In this document: one piece after another, positions 35,693 to 48,239 of the stretch
Layout of the letters: each line of letters begins with the position of its first letter
Numbering within the stretch: position 1 is the stretch's first letter
NCBI GenBank assembly: GCA_029851415.1
Contig: CM056743.1
Location: 125,456,305 to 125,520,304 of the forward strand
Origin: Eretmocerus hayati
Taxonomy: Eukaryota > Arthropoda > Insecta > Hymenoptera > Aphelinidae
DNA: 64,000 nt
Direction of reading: 5' to 3'
Program-made: the position numbers and the translations under genes
Notes under the pieces: generated by a model
Seen by the model: only the letters and a program-made list of their open reading frames with translations
The model's database searches: none
What the model was told of the DNA's origin: nothing

Positions 35693-36508
35693 AGTATCTC
35701 GTAAGGCAAAATCCGTCTGAAACAATATTTGCTATGTCCAAAGGTATCCGATGGAAATCATTATTTGCCCAACAAGGATATTTTCCAGAGATCTATGAGC
35801 ATTATTCTAAACCACCAGTCTTACGGTTCCAAGTAGGTAGCCTGGTAGCTCCTAGCAGGTGTGCGAACTCCTAAAATTCGCAACCTCATGCGGACAAATT
35901 CACTTGATTTCCTACTACATATCCATGAAATGCTTCCGACATGATTAGTATAATCTTCACCATCATGGTATTTATATAATATCGATTGAATTTGGATAGC
36001 CATCATTCCACAATCAAAAATGGCAGTTTGCGTCAAGTCGCTCGTATTTTGAAAGCAGTTTTCTTTCGTTCGCCAAAATCACTCGACTATGACCACACGT
36101 TTCTGATATATCTAAAATTTTAGTACTCTGCTCCGCAAATTTTTGAATTCTGAGGCATAAATGAGAATAGAAAGTTTCCTGTTTTTATGATTCAAACTCA
36201 ATGGCATACACGACACCGCGCCTGTTATCTGTTCTGCTGGGCGCGAAACTATTGCAATCTAATTTCATTTGCTTCTGAAAACTCGTATGACGTTTTATCT
36301 TATAGTGAAAGATCTCTGTGACACCAGTGCTGAGAGTGGCGAATATCGGTGAATGAACTCACAGAATGATGGAATACGTTCCAAGCATGTACTTCCATAT
36401 CGTAATCGTAGTCTTCGACCATCTCAAAGCTGTGAGAGTCAATTGTTGAAATAGGAGAGGACAACATTCATTAAAAGAATAATGTCTGATAGTATTCAAA
36501 TAAGTACA
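35693..36508. other. Unassigned sequence
   Basis: No gene or repeat could be supported in this AT-rich stretch between two fold-back elements. Confidence 0.4.
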
Positions 36509-36509
36509 T

Positions 36510-38780
36510 AAAGGAACAAAATTTGGGGGTCGGAAGGTCCCCCTGGAAAAATATGATTCTCTAGTGTATTTTTTGAGTTAGGATCCAAATCAGACCCCCG
36601 CTTTGCCCTTACACGTCAGGGATTTCCTTTAATCACGAAGGAACGATCATAAAAAAGCGTTTTCTTGAATTTTTTCTAATCTTTGTAGTTCATGATCATT
36701 CAGCCAAGGAGTTAGCGATTGGTCAAAATGATTATCAACACTGTAAAAAATTTGTTGAATTTTCAACCAACATTTCAACCAGCTGGTTGAATATTCAACC
36801 AATTTGTTGAATTTTCAACCAGAATGGTTGAATTTCCAAACAAGCAATTATATTCCGTGGTGGATGGATGGAAGGTCGATGGAATATCCATTGATCGTCT
36901 ATCCATCATGCATCCGTCCATTATCCACCCATCATCCATCACTCCATCCATACATCCATCCGTCCACCCACCATCCATTTCTCGATCCATTTATTGACCT
37001 CGTCCATCATCCATTAGTCCACCCCTTCATCATCCTTATCTACCCATATGACCATCCATCATATTCTACTCCTCTCAGGTAGACAACCTGATATGCAGGA
37101 ACCGCACGGACAGATTGTGATAATCTGCATTGGTTGAGTATTCAACCAAACTGGTTGAATTAAATTCAACCAACTGGTTGAAGTTTTTCGGAAAAATTTT
37201 TTACAGTGGAGATATGTTCTCCTCCGTATTTTGACCCGCTGAACACGATCCCGGGGGGTTTCAGAACGCTATAATGTAACCGTGAAGCCATATAAGCTAT
37301 TTAATCTACTTTATATCTATGAAGAAAATCCAATTTTGCAATAAATTTTCAAAAAACCACAAAACGAGCTAGGATTGACCAATTTGAAAATTCTAGGTTG
37401 CACTGTCTTGGGTTTGTTATATTTTTTGGGGGAAAAATGTCCGGTTTCCGTGGAGTGTATGGTTTGATGCCTCGAATTTTTTCCAAAACGTTTGTATTTG
37501 CAAAAATTCTTGCTGTGAAATCACGAGGAGGAAAATTTTATCTTGCACGGGAATTCCAAACATGGTTTTCCGACGCAAAATGAACCCCTCAACACGTATC
37601 CGTGGTTTGTTCTGGGCTACTTTGTCAGGATTTTCGTCCATGCCAAGAAAACCCCTTAAGGCCATGCCGGAGTCGCGCAACGAAAACGCGCTTCAACCTT
37701 ACGCAATGGTTTTTTCATCAATTGAGACGGGGGATGGTCGCAAATTACTCGGGATTGCTACAGGAATGTGCTTCTGGTACGATCCAAGAAGATCAAAGCC
37801 TCTTACTCTTGAAGAGGAAACGAAGAGTCGCGAGACATTCAGGTTTTTATTCTCATAAAGCGCGACCCTACACCTTAAATCGAGTGTTACGGGAGATAGA
37901 GACCGTTGTATCCATAGAGACCACACCTAACGCACGTTTCTGAAACAATTCCGAGTCATTTGCGACTACCCTCGTCTCAATTGATGGAGAAACCACTGCG
38001 TAAAGTTGAGTTGGGTTTTTGGACAGACTCCGACATAGCCTTAAAGGACAGTTCTTTTCTTGCTAGCAAAGAGTCCTGAGGTGTTAGCTCGAAGTAAACC
38101 ACAGGATCATGTCCAGGCGGTGATTTTCCGTCGGTAAACCATGTTTGCATACGCCGCGATAGGCGAAATTATTTTCATCGCGATTTCAACACAGTAAGAA
38201 TTATTGCAGAAATAGGTGTTTCCAAAAAAAATCACTGGCATCAAATCACACTCTCGACGGGTACCGCATACAATTTTTCCTCACAAAACATTCCAAAATG
38301 AAGGAACTGCGAACATTCCAATCGAACCATCCTAGCCCGTCTCATGATTTCTTGGAATTTTATTACAAAATTGGACTCTTCCAATTACACCATCCTAGCC
38401 TGTGTTATTAGTTTTTTGAATCTTTTGCGGGATTGCACTTTTTCCCCAGATACAAAGTAGCGGATTAATTAGCTTATACGGCTTCACGACTACATTTTAG
38501 CGTTCTGAAACCACCAGGATCGTGTTCAACGGGTCGGAATACGTAGGAAAACATATCTCAGTAAACATTTTGACCAACCGGTAGCTCCTTGGCTGAATGG
38601 CCATGAACCGGAAAAAAATACAAAAAAGCCGTTCCTTGCAAGATCATTTCTTCGTGATTTAAGAAAAATTCTGAAGGAAAGGGTAAAACGGGGGTCGGAT
38701 TCGGTTTCCACGTCGAAAAATACACAAGAAAATCAGATTCTCCTAGCGAGGACCTTCTGACTCCTAAACTTTGTTCCTTA
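36510..38780. mobile_element. Large inverted-repeat element, interrupted by a MITE
   Basis: Left arm (36510-36738 and 37209-37330) and right arm (38440-38780) are imperfect complements. Landmarks are the GGAACAAAATTTGGGGGTC, CGTGATTAAAG-like, CAGCCAAGGAGTTAGCG and CGCTGAACACGATCC blocks with their partners. The loop (37330-38440) has open frames on both strands but none with recognised domains. Ends are near TAAGGAACAAA; no clean target duplication was found. Arm similarity is modest, so this is an older insertion. Confidence 0.6.
36739..37208. mobile_element. CACTGTAAAAAATT MITE with TTGAATNTTCAACC repeats
   Basis: Terminal inverted repeats CACTGTAAAAAATTT and complement are followed by several TGGTTGAATATTCAACCA-like palindromes (36752-36835 and 37130-37185). 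The centre is a CCATCCAT-type simple repeat (about 36860-37070) that generates open frames of low complexity on both strands. Comparison with the other arm of the host inverted repeat supports an insertion here, though no target duplication is evident. A lone end of the same type appears at 41233-41267. Confidence 0.75.
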
Positions 38781-38825
38781 GTGGTATCCTCGAACTTTTC
38801 CAATAGACATTTCGTGTTTCAAAAA

Positions 38826-39239
38826 TCACTGCTGATACTGTAAAGAAATGTTTGGCTCGAAAAGGTTATGTCGAAACTGAGTAGCACTTAACCCCCTGGT
38901 GAATTTTGCAATTAACCTAGAGCTCGTCGGGCTTCCACGCAGTGTATTATACGCTCTCTCATCAGACGTCAGCCCGACTACTATTATAAGCTCATAGTCA
39001 GCCTCGAACGCTGTGACCGCTGCCAATCTGATGCCAGTATTACCGTTCGTCGGGTCAATTATCGTGTAGCCGAGTTTCAGTAAGCTTCTATCTGCTTCGT
39101 GTCTTAGATCATGCTGTGCGTTATCCGATCCCTTATCGAGCCTTTGGGCTTCCATAAATTCGCACTTTGCCACAGAAATGTGATGCCTATCAGCGCTAAT
39201 GAGTTCATCGTGAATTTCTTCTTCTTGCTTGGGTATTCG
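38826..39239 (-). CDS. Unidentified coding-like fragment
   Basis: An open frame of 137 codons (no ATG at its start) reads as a plausible soluble protein segment, with RHHISVAKCEFMEAQRLDKG and AFEADYELIIVVGLTSDERA. Composition is balanced rather than low-complexity, and there is no overlapping long frame on the other strand. A stop precedes it directly at 39240-39242. It may be an exon or a relic of a mobile element. I do not recognise the family. Another minus-strand frame of 122 aa lies 750 bp upstream. Confidence 0.3.
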   Translation of the reverse strand, partial: RIPKQEEEIHDELISADRHHISVAKCEFMEAQRLDKGSDNAQHDLRHEADRSLLKLGYTIIDPTNGNTGIRLAAVTAFEADYELIIVVGLTSDERAYNTLRGSPTSSRLIAKFTRGLSATQFRHNLFEPNISLQYQQ

Positions 39240-39988
39240 TTATCTGTCTATCTCATACTCAATTCGATTAGAGTGAGATATTTTATTGAGTCAAGCTAAG
39301 AGACTGCGTCTAATCAAATAAAAAACATTTGACCGAATCACTACAGTATTCTGTAGTTTATATAGGTATAGTTGAACTTCACGTGACCTACTCTTGATGA
39401 TCGCATAAACAGATTTCGTGAAGTGCTTTGCCATGATTTAGATCTGTCCCAGAAGTCGGAGCACTCTTTTCGTGGACATACTACGATTCATGCTATAAAT
39501 TGGAATTCGTATGCCATTACTCATCTCTTCCATTACCCCCGTATATGTAATTCAACTCAATTTCTCTACATCACATGTACCTCAATGGGGTCGTTTGGTT
39601 TCTTCAAGTAAATCCTTAGTACGTTCGGTCGTTCAAAGTCTATTTCTCTTCCAAGACCGGGTGCTCGGAGCGCGACGTGACTATCTCCTAATCGGCGCGT
39701 GGTGAGTGCTCCTCTTGCTATACCCAATGAAAAATTAGCCCCCGACACGTCCCACTAACATGAATGAGTCTGGTAACTTTTGATAGCTCAAGCCGAAAGT
39801 ATTACAAACTCGAGTATTTTTTTTCGTGTCTGACCGTACGTTGACATCTACTACTGGCGGTACTGTCACTGCGGAATTATTCCATGAACTGACCATGGCA
39901 ACCAATCCTACATCAATGTTGGTAAACACGCTGTCGGTTATCTTCGAATAAAAAGGATGTAGTTGGAAATAACGGAGAACTGCTGTTC

Positions 39989-40357
39989 TCAGTAATTCTC
40001 AATCAGATTAGTGAATAAAAGATTTTGCCGACTCAGAAATAAACTGTAGCCCATACCTACCAAAATCGTTCCAAAATGACCTACTGTAGAAATCAGTCTG
40101 ATGACTTTCGTTTCCGTAACCGTCAAATTGGGTAATTTTGATACGATTGCGGTACTTTCTATTTTCTTTGGCTCGGAATCCCAACATGTATTGACAAAAC
40201 TCACCTTGATCAGTAGTTGATCAAAAGCTCTCAGTCTCAGCTTCTGATTGACGAGCTTAGATGTGTCTAAGCAGGAGCTGTTAGCAGTTTCGTAAGTGTG
40301 ATTTACCCGAGCAACTTTGGTACACTTACAAAATGTTTCAATTTTACCCAGCACCAT
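39989..40357 (-). CDS. Unidentified coding-like fragment
   Basis: A 122-aa frame on the minus strand contains several Cys and a mildly hydrophobic C-terminal part (TILVGMGYSLFLSRQNLLF). It is oriented like the fragment at 38826-39239 and could belong to the same former gene, but stops and frame changes separate them. No domain is recognised and no splice sites were fixed. Confidence 0.22.
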   Translation of the reverse strand: MVLGKIETFCKCTKVARVNHTYETANSSCLDTSKLVNQKLRLRAFDQLLIKVSFVNTCWDSEPKKIESTAIVSKLPNLTVTETKVIRLISTVGHFGTILVGMGYSLFLSRQNLLFTNLIENY

Positions 40358-41684
40358 GCGAGTGGATCAATTTTAGTTGTTCGGGGGTCTTATCTCATAT
40401 CTCTCAAACAGTTTAAAACTTGATGGACCGTCACTAGATTGAAGTTAAGTCAAAGAAGAGCTGGCTTACATGATTGGGCCAAACTTACCCTGACGTAATG
40501 CTCCTTACCCAGAGTCGGGTAGCTTTGGTACACTTTTTCATGGTTTCTTCCCGAATTTTCATTCATAAAAATTCCAAATACTGTGAATACCCCATTGTAA
40601 CGATGGTTTCCCCGATATGGAGGTATATGTGGCCAAAATGTGCCGTTACTTAGCCGTGATTCGTTCCGGAACAGTTCTTGCCAGATACACTAACTGATCC
40701 ACTCGCGTATTGATGTTAAATCAGCCTCCATTAATGAGATTGATTGGATCAATGGAATATTACGGATGCTATTAACTTCTCAAGATTAAAAAGTCAAAAC
40801 CATTCATTTATACAAGATCACCCATCTTACGAGTACAGGCCATAGCAAATGATGAATACAGTTGGTTTGAATATATACTCCTAATATGAAAATATCTGTG
40901 ATGAAATTGAGAGCTCGAGAAATGATCTCCAACTATGAATGATTTTCGAATAAGACCGATTTTTGAATTATAAATGTTTATTTTGAACTGATTATTTTGA
41001 ATCACTCTATTATTGTGAATGTTTTTGATTATTTTCAATGATTATATGTAATGATTATTTATATCACTAGACTTTGAGCTGAATAACCATTTCTTATACT
41101 TCAATTAGTACATAAGCGGGCCTCCCGCATAAGTACATAATGTGAGAGGCCTGAGAAAGGCCGTAAATGGAATCAAATGAAATAAAAATGAGATGAAAGA
41201 CTATAGCTATACTGTGAAGAGTTTTTTCGAGAAAGTTTGTTGAAAATTCAAACAATTTTTTACAGTGTAGATAAGGATATTCAGAAATGTATTGTATCTA
41301 TAATTTGTATATCTTTGTTTTCGATTTTTCAACTAGAGGTAGAACGATTTATACACTCTATAACATTTTTTTAATCAAGGTGACACAAATCCTGTTATAG
41401 TCTATTGATCCACCATTGTGTGACACATTTTTCGGGAATGTGACAAGCAAGCAGAAATCAAGAGTGTTTCATTTCAGAACATGTGTACCACTGGCAATAT
41501 TCCAGGATACTACTCATGATTCTAAGTTTGTTTCGTACATCAACTCCCCACAATCGACTTGGTACGGTAATAGAAAACCGACATGACTACAAAAATTATT
41601 CGAAAGTGCTCATATTATGGAGTTCACGTTGAAATAGATACGATATGTGGAAATTCGGGAATTTTCTGTTGTCAAAGTGACTTA
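40358..41684. other. Unassigned, with a lone MITE-like end
   Basis: At 41233-41267 the sequence TTTTTTACAGTG preceded by TTGAAAATTCAAAC resembles the right end of the MITE at 36739-37208. No matching left end was recognised. Otherwise AT-rich and featureless. Confidence 0.4.
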
Positions 41685-41699
41685 AATTTGAATCTGAAG

Positions 41700-41975
41700 T
41701 TTTTCAGATTTTGAATTGGTGCAGTCGCCGCCATTCAATATGGCGGCGACTGCACATGAGTCACGTGACTTCAGAGTGTTTTCCACGATGATCCTGAGGC
41801 AAACCTGCGTTTTTCCACCGCGAACTTCTATTATTTGAGTAAAATGAGCTCTCAATTGTGATCCAGATAGAAGTTTCCGATTAAAAATGACATCACAACA
41901 GTTAGGGAACGAATTTAGCGGCACATGTGCGGCCGCCGCGATATTGGATGGCGCCAATTCAAATTGTCAAAACTT
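41700..41975. mobile_element. Short inverted-repeat element with a perfect 16-bp hairpin
   Basis: Outer inverted repeats TTTTGAATTGG ... CCAATTCAAATTG enclose GC-rich blocks. On the left, GTGCAGTCGCCGCCAT and ATGGCGGCGACTGCAC are exact complements around a 5-nt loop (41719-41755). The right side has a related but degenerate block (GCGGCCGCCGCGATATTGGA). This looks like a small MITE whose terminal palindrome has been perfected on one side. Confidence 0.5.
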
Positions 41976-43690
41976 CAATGATGATTCGAAAACCATCGAG
42001 GTGTCGTAGAAGTTTCCAACTTTTTTTCCTGTATGTATCCTGCCGCGAACTGTCAAAATATAAAATTTCCCGGAATCATGTCAGTTCCCTATTGGTCAAA
42101 TGAGCAAGGATGCCGTATCGCTGGTATATATCTTGCACGAAACTCCCTGTTCCAAGTCAGCAAAGATTTGGCATTGTTTTGCGGATGGCGGTGAAAAAAT
42201 CGTAATTTTTTCAATCAAGAAAGGCTTTGAGATAATTGAAGATGACAAAGAAGGAAAAACTAAAAAAGCGCTCAACTCTCGATTTTATCAGTGATTTTAG
42301 GTTGTACTGGGGGGTTTCCCGAACCTCTCACAATAAAATTCATGGTGATATGCAGCCGAGTTGAGATCCACTCCTTGACCACCGTGCAGGGCTCGGTGCA
42401 GGGTTATGAGCTCAAATACTCTGTTGCAGCTACTTGATTGAGTACACAATCACGAGTTTCAGCACAAGTACTCTAGGTCGCAGGTTTTGGCTCGTTCAGG
42501 ACACGTTCTGTCAGAATGACTAGCTATAGAGTACTCGATCGCAAATCTTGGGTTAAGTATACTCGGTCATGACTACTGGCTTGGTACTCGGTTACGGCTA
42601 CAAAACTCTAGCTCTCTATACTAACTTCTGTACTCAATCGTGAAAGTTGGGCCGAATTCTCCGTCGCCTATCTCTAGTGCTCAATGACGAGTTTTGGTTC
42701 AAGTACTAAGTCACGAGCCTCCCCTTTTCAGAATCTCATTACTATCCCAATAAAGGAATGCTGTGATGTCTGCTCTGAACAAAGAAATTTCATAGAAGTC
42801 GATATCTTTAGTGTAAAACTATCTAATATCTCAATATGAAAGCATACATTTGATATGTGCTGCGGGGATTTTTTCATCAGCCCGAAAGGGTTAATTTCCA
42901 TTCATCAATGACGAGACGCTGATAGTAAGGGTTAACATTTTTCAATAATCAAAGTTCTGAGGTCAGCTCCAGCAAACATCGAAAGTGATGATCTTGTGAG
43001 GATTGAAAGGAGGCCACTGTAAATACTTTAAACTATTCCACGATACAAACATAATCCTTAGAGATAACGCTGTTAAAACTTTGGGAGGGAGAGATTTGGT
43101 TTCAATATGCTTTTCCGAGATATTCACTTCCCACATTCTCTATTCTGAAGACTAATCTTTGATCTGTCAAACTGTAAGTGCACACAGTAGAGTTTGTGAA
43201 AGATTCATCTCCCCCAGTAAAAGAAGGGATAGTCAGTCGTACATCTTTGATGATAGATTTATGCACATGCATTCTGTATCCTGGTTCCATCTAGATGATC
43301 CATAGAGTACGTCTCACAGAGATGTTTAAACGTTACAATCTGAGATTTAGTGTCTTATAATGGAGAGCAGACCTAGAGAGGTTTCATCTACTCGAAGACA
43401 AGAATGACAAGATATCTAGATGAGAATTACATTCAGCATTGCATATACGTGTGCAGATTAAACATGACGATCTGTTGTTCGCGCGTCTCGGCGATTATTA
43501 TTCGAATTGCGAAAGTCAACACGTTCACTGCAGAGGCAGTTTTCCGTAATTTTTCGTTGGTCATGATCACGACCCTCATTCTCCGACTAATGCAAGTATA
43601 TAGGAGGAAATTCTATTCTGGCTCATCATTTACACCTTTGATAAATTAGAATGCCAGGGAAAATGGCTATTGAGGATATTTTTTGAGCCA
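41976..43690. other. Unassigned sequence
   Basis: No gene was supported. The stretch at 42360-42720 repeats words such as GTACTC and GAGTACTC loosely (a degenerate repeat around ACTCGGTTACG/ACTCGATCGC) without a fixed period. Confidence 0.35.
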
Positions 43691-44099
43691 CACTGAGAAT
43701 AAAATATTGCCGTCGGAACAATACGACTGTATTGTTACGTGGTATTGCCGTCAGACCAATACTGGATAGTCACCACAGCAAAATGATTTTGTTATTGAAC
43801 CAATCTGGCACGAATAACCTAAAAAATCGTTGGATTATATTCGTCCCTTTGCGGTGCTATCCCGTGCAAAAAATTGATAGCATTTGTAGCAAAAGAACCG
43901 TAATATGACTGTTAATCCATTAAGTATCGGGGCATTCGAAATATACGCGTTATATTTAACTATTCTGGCTCTAATACCAGATCACCAAATCGTTCTGATA
44001 GATTGATGCGATAACAAAATCGGTATTGTTCTGCAGCAAATACCATTTTGGTCGTACGACAATACGCTTGGCCGTACGACCAAGAATTTTTTCTCAGTG
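43691..44099. mobile_element. MITE with CACTGAGAA ends
   Basis: Terminal CACTGAGAATAAAAT on the left and ATTTTTTCTCAGTG on the right are inverted, flanked by CA on both sides (weak 2-bp duplication). Internal words such as TATTGYCGT and GTACGACCAA recur in both orientations. It has no coding capacity; the superfamily is not assigned. Confidence 0.65.
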
Positions 44100-45257
44100 C
44101 AATATAAGTCGGCAAAGATAGTAAGATGGGAAATCGTAGGCCACACCGGTGGGGCCCGCAGCGAACGTGTTAACCAAATTCGTGTCAGAGTTCACGACCC
44201 ACATACCAACTGACAAAGATATGTTGGCGAATTTCTTTGGCTTCCGGTTTTGGTTTGGGAAATTTCGGAAATCGTATGAAATCTGTGCGGTAAGCACATT
44301 TCCCACGTAAAAATTCCTCCGGAATCGATTGATGTGGTCACAATTACGATATCTCTTTTGCGGAATTGTGGATGAATTTCCACAAGCATGTTTTCGCTAT
44401 CTCGGCTTTTATCGATCGGAGCAAAATTTCAGGCACACCATCGAAAAGATCGCGAAATTTTGAGTCGTAAAGGATTGTTCTCGACTTTAATATTTGCATT
44501 ATTTCGTATAATTTGATTAACGGAAGAAATTATGTTCGTTTGATAACGCTTTTTGTAACGCTTGTAACGCCATTGTTTACATTCGGCGTTCCCGCTCGTC
44601 TGCTGGTTTTCTGCTAGCATGCGAGGGTTTAGCCACGTGAACATATTGTGCGAGTTTATTTGCATACAACTGGGAACGAGTCAAAGCAGTGAATAATCTA
44701 TGCCGTGTGAGTTATTGTGTTTAAATTGTGTCTGGGTTCTGCCCGGATGGCTCGCTAAACCTTCCCACGAGGTAGGTCGTTGTGTGGCCTGCAGTTTTGT
44801 GCAAGCGTGTATGGAGGGCATTTATGTGCCAAGTGTCGTGTTTTCTGTGAATTTGTGCAATGGCATTTTCGTGGTCTATCTTTAGTCGCGGTCGCTGCGC
44901 AAATCATCCTACGAGCCTTGCACGCACGTGGCAGCAGAAGCTGGCGGCCCACTGTACTGCTGGCCATGCCACAGAGAAGCAGCCGACAGTACCCCAGATC
45001 AGCACAGCTCCAGCGCATAAATTAGTATCCGCGTGGTGAGTGTACCCAAAATGCCCCCTTCAGCCGTTTTGCCAATATCTTTGGTTCACTTCAATATTTC
45101 TTAACGTGCTTCATTGCATTTAAAAGCTTGCGAAAATTTTAATCTCTCAATTGAATTTGTAATTTCATGGATTGAACGCGCAATCCCATTCGCGGAAATT
45201 TTAAATGCCTGCGGAGATTTTCATAACTCTACCTAGGAGTATCTGATAGAATTACGT
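44100..45257. other. Unassigned; Cys-rich short frames and a relic TIR
   Basis: Short Cys-containing frames at 44700-45025 exist on both strands but match no finger spacing convincingly. GTGAGTGTACCCAAAATGCC at about 45036 resembles the end of the element at 33397-34230 without a partner. Confidence 0.35.
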
Positions 45258-45755
45258 AAGGTCCTGAGCCGGTCCTCGACGAGTGTCGATCTGGTCCTGT
45301 CACGGTACTGAGCGAGTGTCGATCTGGTCCTGTCACGGTTGTGAGTGAGTGTCGATTTGGTTCTGTACCAGTTCCTGGCGGGTGTCGATGTGGTCCTGTA
45401 CCGGTCCCCGGGGAGTGGCGATGTAGTCCTGTTACGGTCATCGTTGAGTGTCTTGTCTTGTAACGGTCCTAGGCGAGTGCCAATGTGGTCCTGTTTCGGT
45501 TCTCGATGAGTGTCGATGTGGTCCTGTTACGGTCTTTGATGAGTGTCTTGTCCTGTATCAGTCCTCGGCTAGTGTTGGTCCGGTTCTGCACCGGCCCTCG
45601 GCCAGTGTCAATCTGGCCCGGTACCAGGCTTCGGCGAGTGTTGATCTGGTCCCGTACCGGTCCTGTACCAGTCCTCGACAAGTGTTGATGTGGTCCTGTA
45701 ACAGTCATCGGCGAGTGTCGATATAGTCCAGTGACGGTCCCCGATGAGTTTCTGG
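45258..45755 (-). repeat. 33-bp minisatellite, about 15 units
   Basis: The unit has a GAGTGTCGAT core followed by a TGGTCCTGT-type half and a CGGTCC stretch. Core positions 45281, 45314, 45347, 45380, 45413 and 45446 are exactly 33 bp apart, with one shorter step (29 bp) near 45475. Because 33 is 3 x 11, frames stay open on both strands; the minus-strand frames read an 11-residue repeat like RHSLSTVTGPD. No signal peptide or unique flanking domain is visible, so a real repeat protein is possible but not supported. Confidence 0.85.
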
Positions 45756-46734
45756 TGACCCACACGAGAGGAACTCTCATAAATGCTCTACTAAATAGAC
45801 ACAACTGTCTGAATATATTGGGTTGTTGATTAACTGTAATTCTCTCTGTCATGATTGAGAGCTTGGAAGGTCTATCTTTATCAAACGCTCTCATTGCATC
45901 AAAGGAGAAATACATTGAGCTTGATCGAGGCCCTATTTGTTGAAATTTAACCCGGAGAGTGATGAGACTTCAAAATTTACGAAACTTTGTTTATTGAGCG
46001 ATTCTGTTGATCTCAGTCTTGATGTCGCAGTAATTTTAAGAAATCTTCGCACTCATGCACAACATTTAGTTCAGAATCAAAATGGCAGATCAATATCTAC
46101 ATCCAAAGTCATACATATCGATATTTTTCATTTCAATCGTAAATAGTAATCTCTCAATCGATGTTCTCAGATATTTTCTTCAGAATCTCCAAACTGAAGT
46201 CGATACTCAAATGGTTGCTATCCCATTCAGAAGTTATTCAACTAGTCCTATAATTTCAGGTCCTTACAAGCAACCATTAATTGACTTTGTATTCACTTTC
46301 TTTTCTATTTTGAGAATTTGAATGATTTTCTTCTCTCAAATCCAATATTATGAATTCATTCATTTGAATAATATAGAGCCACAATTTTTTGTCATTTGAA
46401 TCGCTTGCAATTGTTATTTCGTGCGAAGGCGGGCGGTATGGTTGCGCAGATTTCCATAGTTAGCAAGAATGTCTATATAATTTAAATATTTCTCCATCCT
46501 TCCGTTCGATACTGTTCAAATCAAATGTTTTCAAACGGCAAAACGCACACATATGTACACGTGTGTGTACACAGTTAAATCATATGACATATAGGTTTGC
46601 GGCTCGCTGGTACGAGACAGCTCGGCGACACCGACCATTTCGGCAACTTTAGCAAGCGCGTTCGGTTACGTGCCCAACAGCGCACGGGGTACACACCTCG
46701 ATTCAAGCTGCGATAAGCGTCACTAAACTGACAC
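45756..46734. other. Unassigned AT-rich DNA
   Basis: No gene or repeat was supported beyond a short CACACATATGTACACGTGTG-type palindromic patch near 46550. Confidence 0.4.
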
Positions 46735-47625
46735 CAAACTCCACTTATGATGAGTTTTCCAGGGGATCCTACACAGTCAAGAGCTGTTTCGACCTGAATC
46801 GTATCGGTTCTTGCCTCGAAATGGCGAGGAAAATCATTCCTCCCGTGTATGAGTATATCGAAGCCCATTAAAAAAAATTGCATTTTTGCCATGTTCCCTC
46901 ATAAAATTTAAATATCCTCAGAAATCATGAATCTCCGAAGACGAGAAAACAGTCCGTTCCATCGAAAAATGTGTAGAGGAACTCTTTGTAGAACTCTCGA
47001 AGATCTGAAGTAACATGCCCTGGAAGTTTCTCAAGCAATCCGTCTACTATGAGTTGTGAGGCGAATTTATTCTAAGTTTCATGGATTGTTAAATATTTCC
47101 ATGGTACAATATGTCTCGAACTTGATATTTTCAACATATCATGGATTGCTGGAAGATTCTCTTGAGCTATATTGAGCAGAATTCCAATAACCAATAAGGA
47201 ACAGTTCCCTGAATCATCCTCCAATATTGCGAAAGTGGTTAGATATATGAAATTCGAGACATGGTATACCATGGAATTATTTCAAAATCCATGAAACTTG
47301 GAAAAGAGACGCCCCACAACTCGAAGTACCCGAATCGTTTGGGAAACTTTCGGAGCATGTTTCTTTAGATCTTTGAAAGTTCTACGAAAAGTTTTTCCAC
47401 ACACTTTTCAATACAACGGACTGTTTTTGAGTTATCAAGAGATTAATGAGGAAACATGGCAAACTGGCCAATTCATTGAAATGAGCTTACATGTATTTAT
47501 ACACGGGGAAAATGATTTTACTCGCCAATTTGAGGCATGAACCGATACGATTTCGGTCAAACGGAACCTTACTGTGTAGGATCTCCAGGAAATCACCTTC
47601 TGCGTGGATTTTGATGTTAGTTTTA
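46735..47625. mobile_element. Imperfect fold-back element, about 0.9 kb
   Basis: The left arm (46735-47140) and right arm (47240-47625) pair imperfectly: GAGTTTTCCAGGGGATCCTA with TAGGATCTCCAGGAAATC, GAATCGTATCGGTTC with GAACCGATACGATTTC, GCGAGGAAAATCATT with AATGATTTTACTCGC, and near the centre CAACTTGATATT/CATGGATT blocks. Age is suggested by about 25% mismatches. No coding. Confidence 0.55.
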
Positions 47626-48239
47626 TGATACTCATCGCAGCTTGAAGCAAGGTGTGAAGAGTTGGCCTTCAATATCTGCTTCTCTCTCCTCGATTTTTCC
47701 GCCTTCTACGGAATCGAATAGTTTTCACCTGGACGGAGACGGACTCATAATCTCATTATTCGTACATAGTATTTTCACATAATTTTCAGTATTTCATCGC
47801 GTGCATTTTAGTCAGTTTAGACCAGGTCTTTCTAAATAGAGACTCTGATTTTTTCAAAATTAAATTCAAGAGTGAAATCATCGTGTAAAACCAGATCCGA
47901 CTTCCCTCCTCCACTTGGGTGGGTCCAAGTTGGCCATTTTTCAGAACTTGCACTACTATAGGTAATTGCTCCAAATTATCCGAGTCAAAATCTCCGACTG
48001 AAGTATAACATTTCCTGGTAATTTGGGAATTGTATTATGCGCCTCTTCCTCGAGATCATACTTGTACTACCTTCGTTTTCTACCGTTAGTCCACAAAGTT
48101 TAAAGCGAAGCAATGGCAGCGTATTCGCCCAGCCACCGCGTTCTCCCGGGCGCCACCGCACAGCTTCATTCCTTTGCTTTGTGCCGACCAAGTCCCATCG
48201 CTTCGAGGTTACGTTGTGCACGCTTGACTATAAGGAAGA

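Noticed and set aside
36804..37082. His/Pro/Ser-rich 92-aa protein
   Set aside because: It is the translation of a CCATCCAT simple repeat in the middle of a MITE.
44700..45025. Cys-rich zinc-finger gene
   Set aside because: Cys spacing does not fit a known finger in any frame and long frames exist on both strands.
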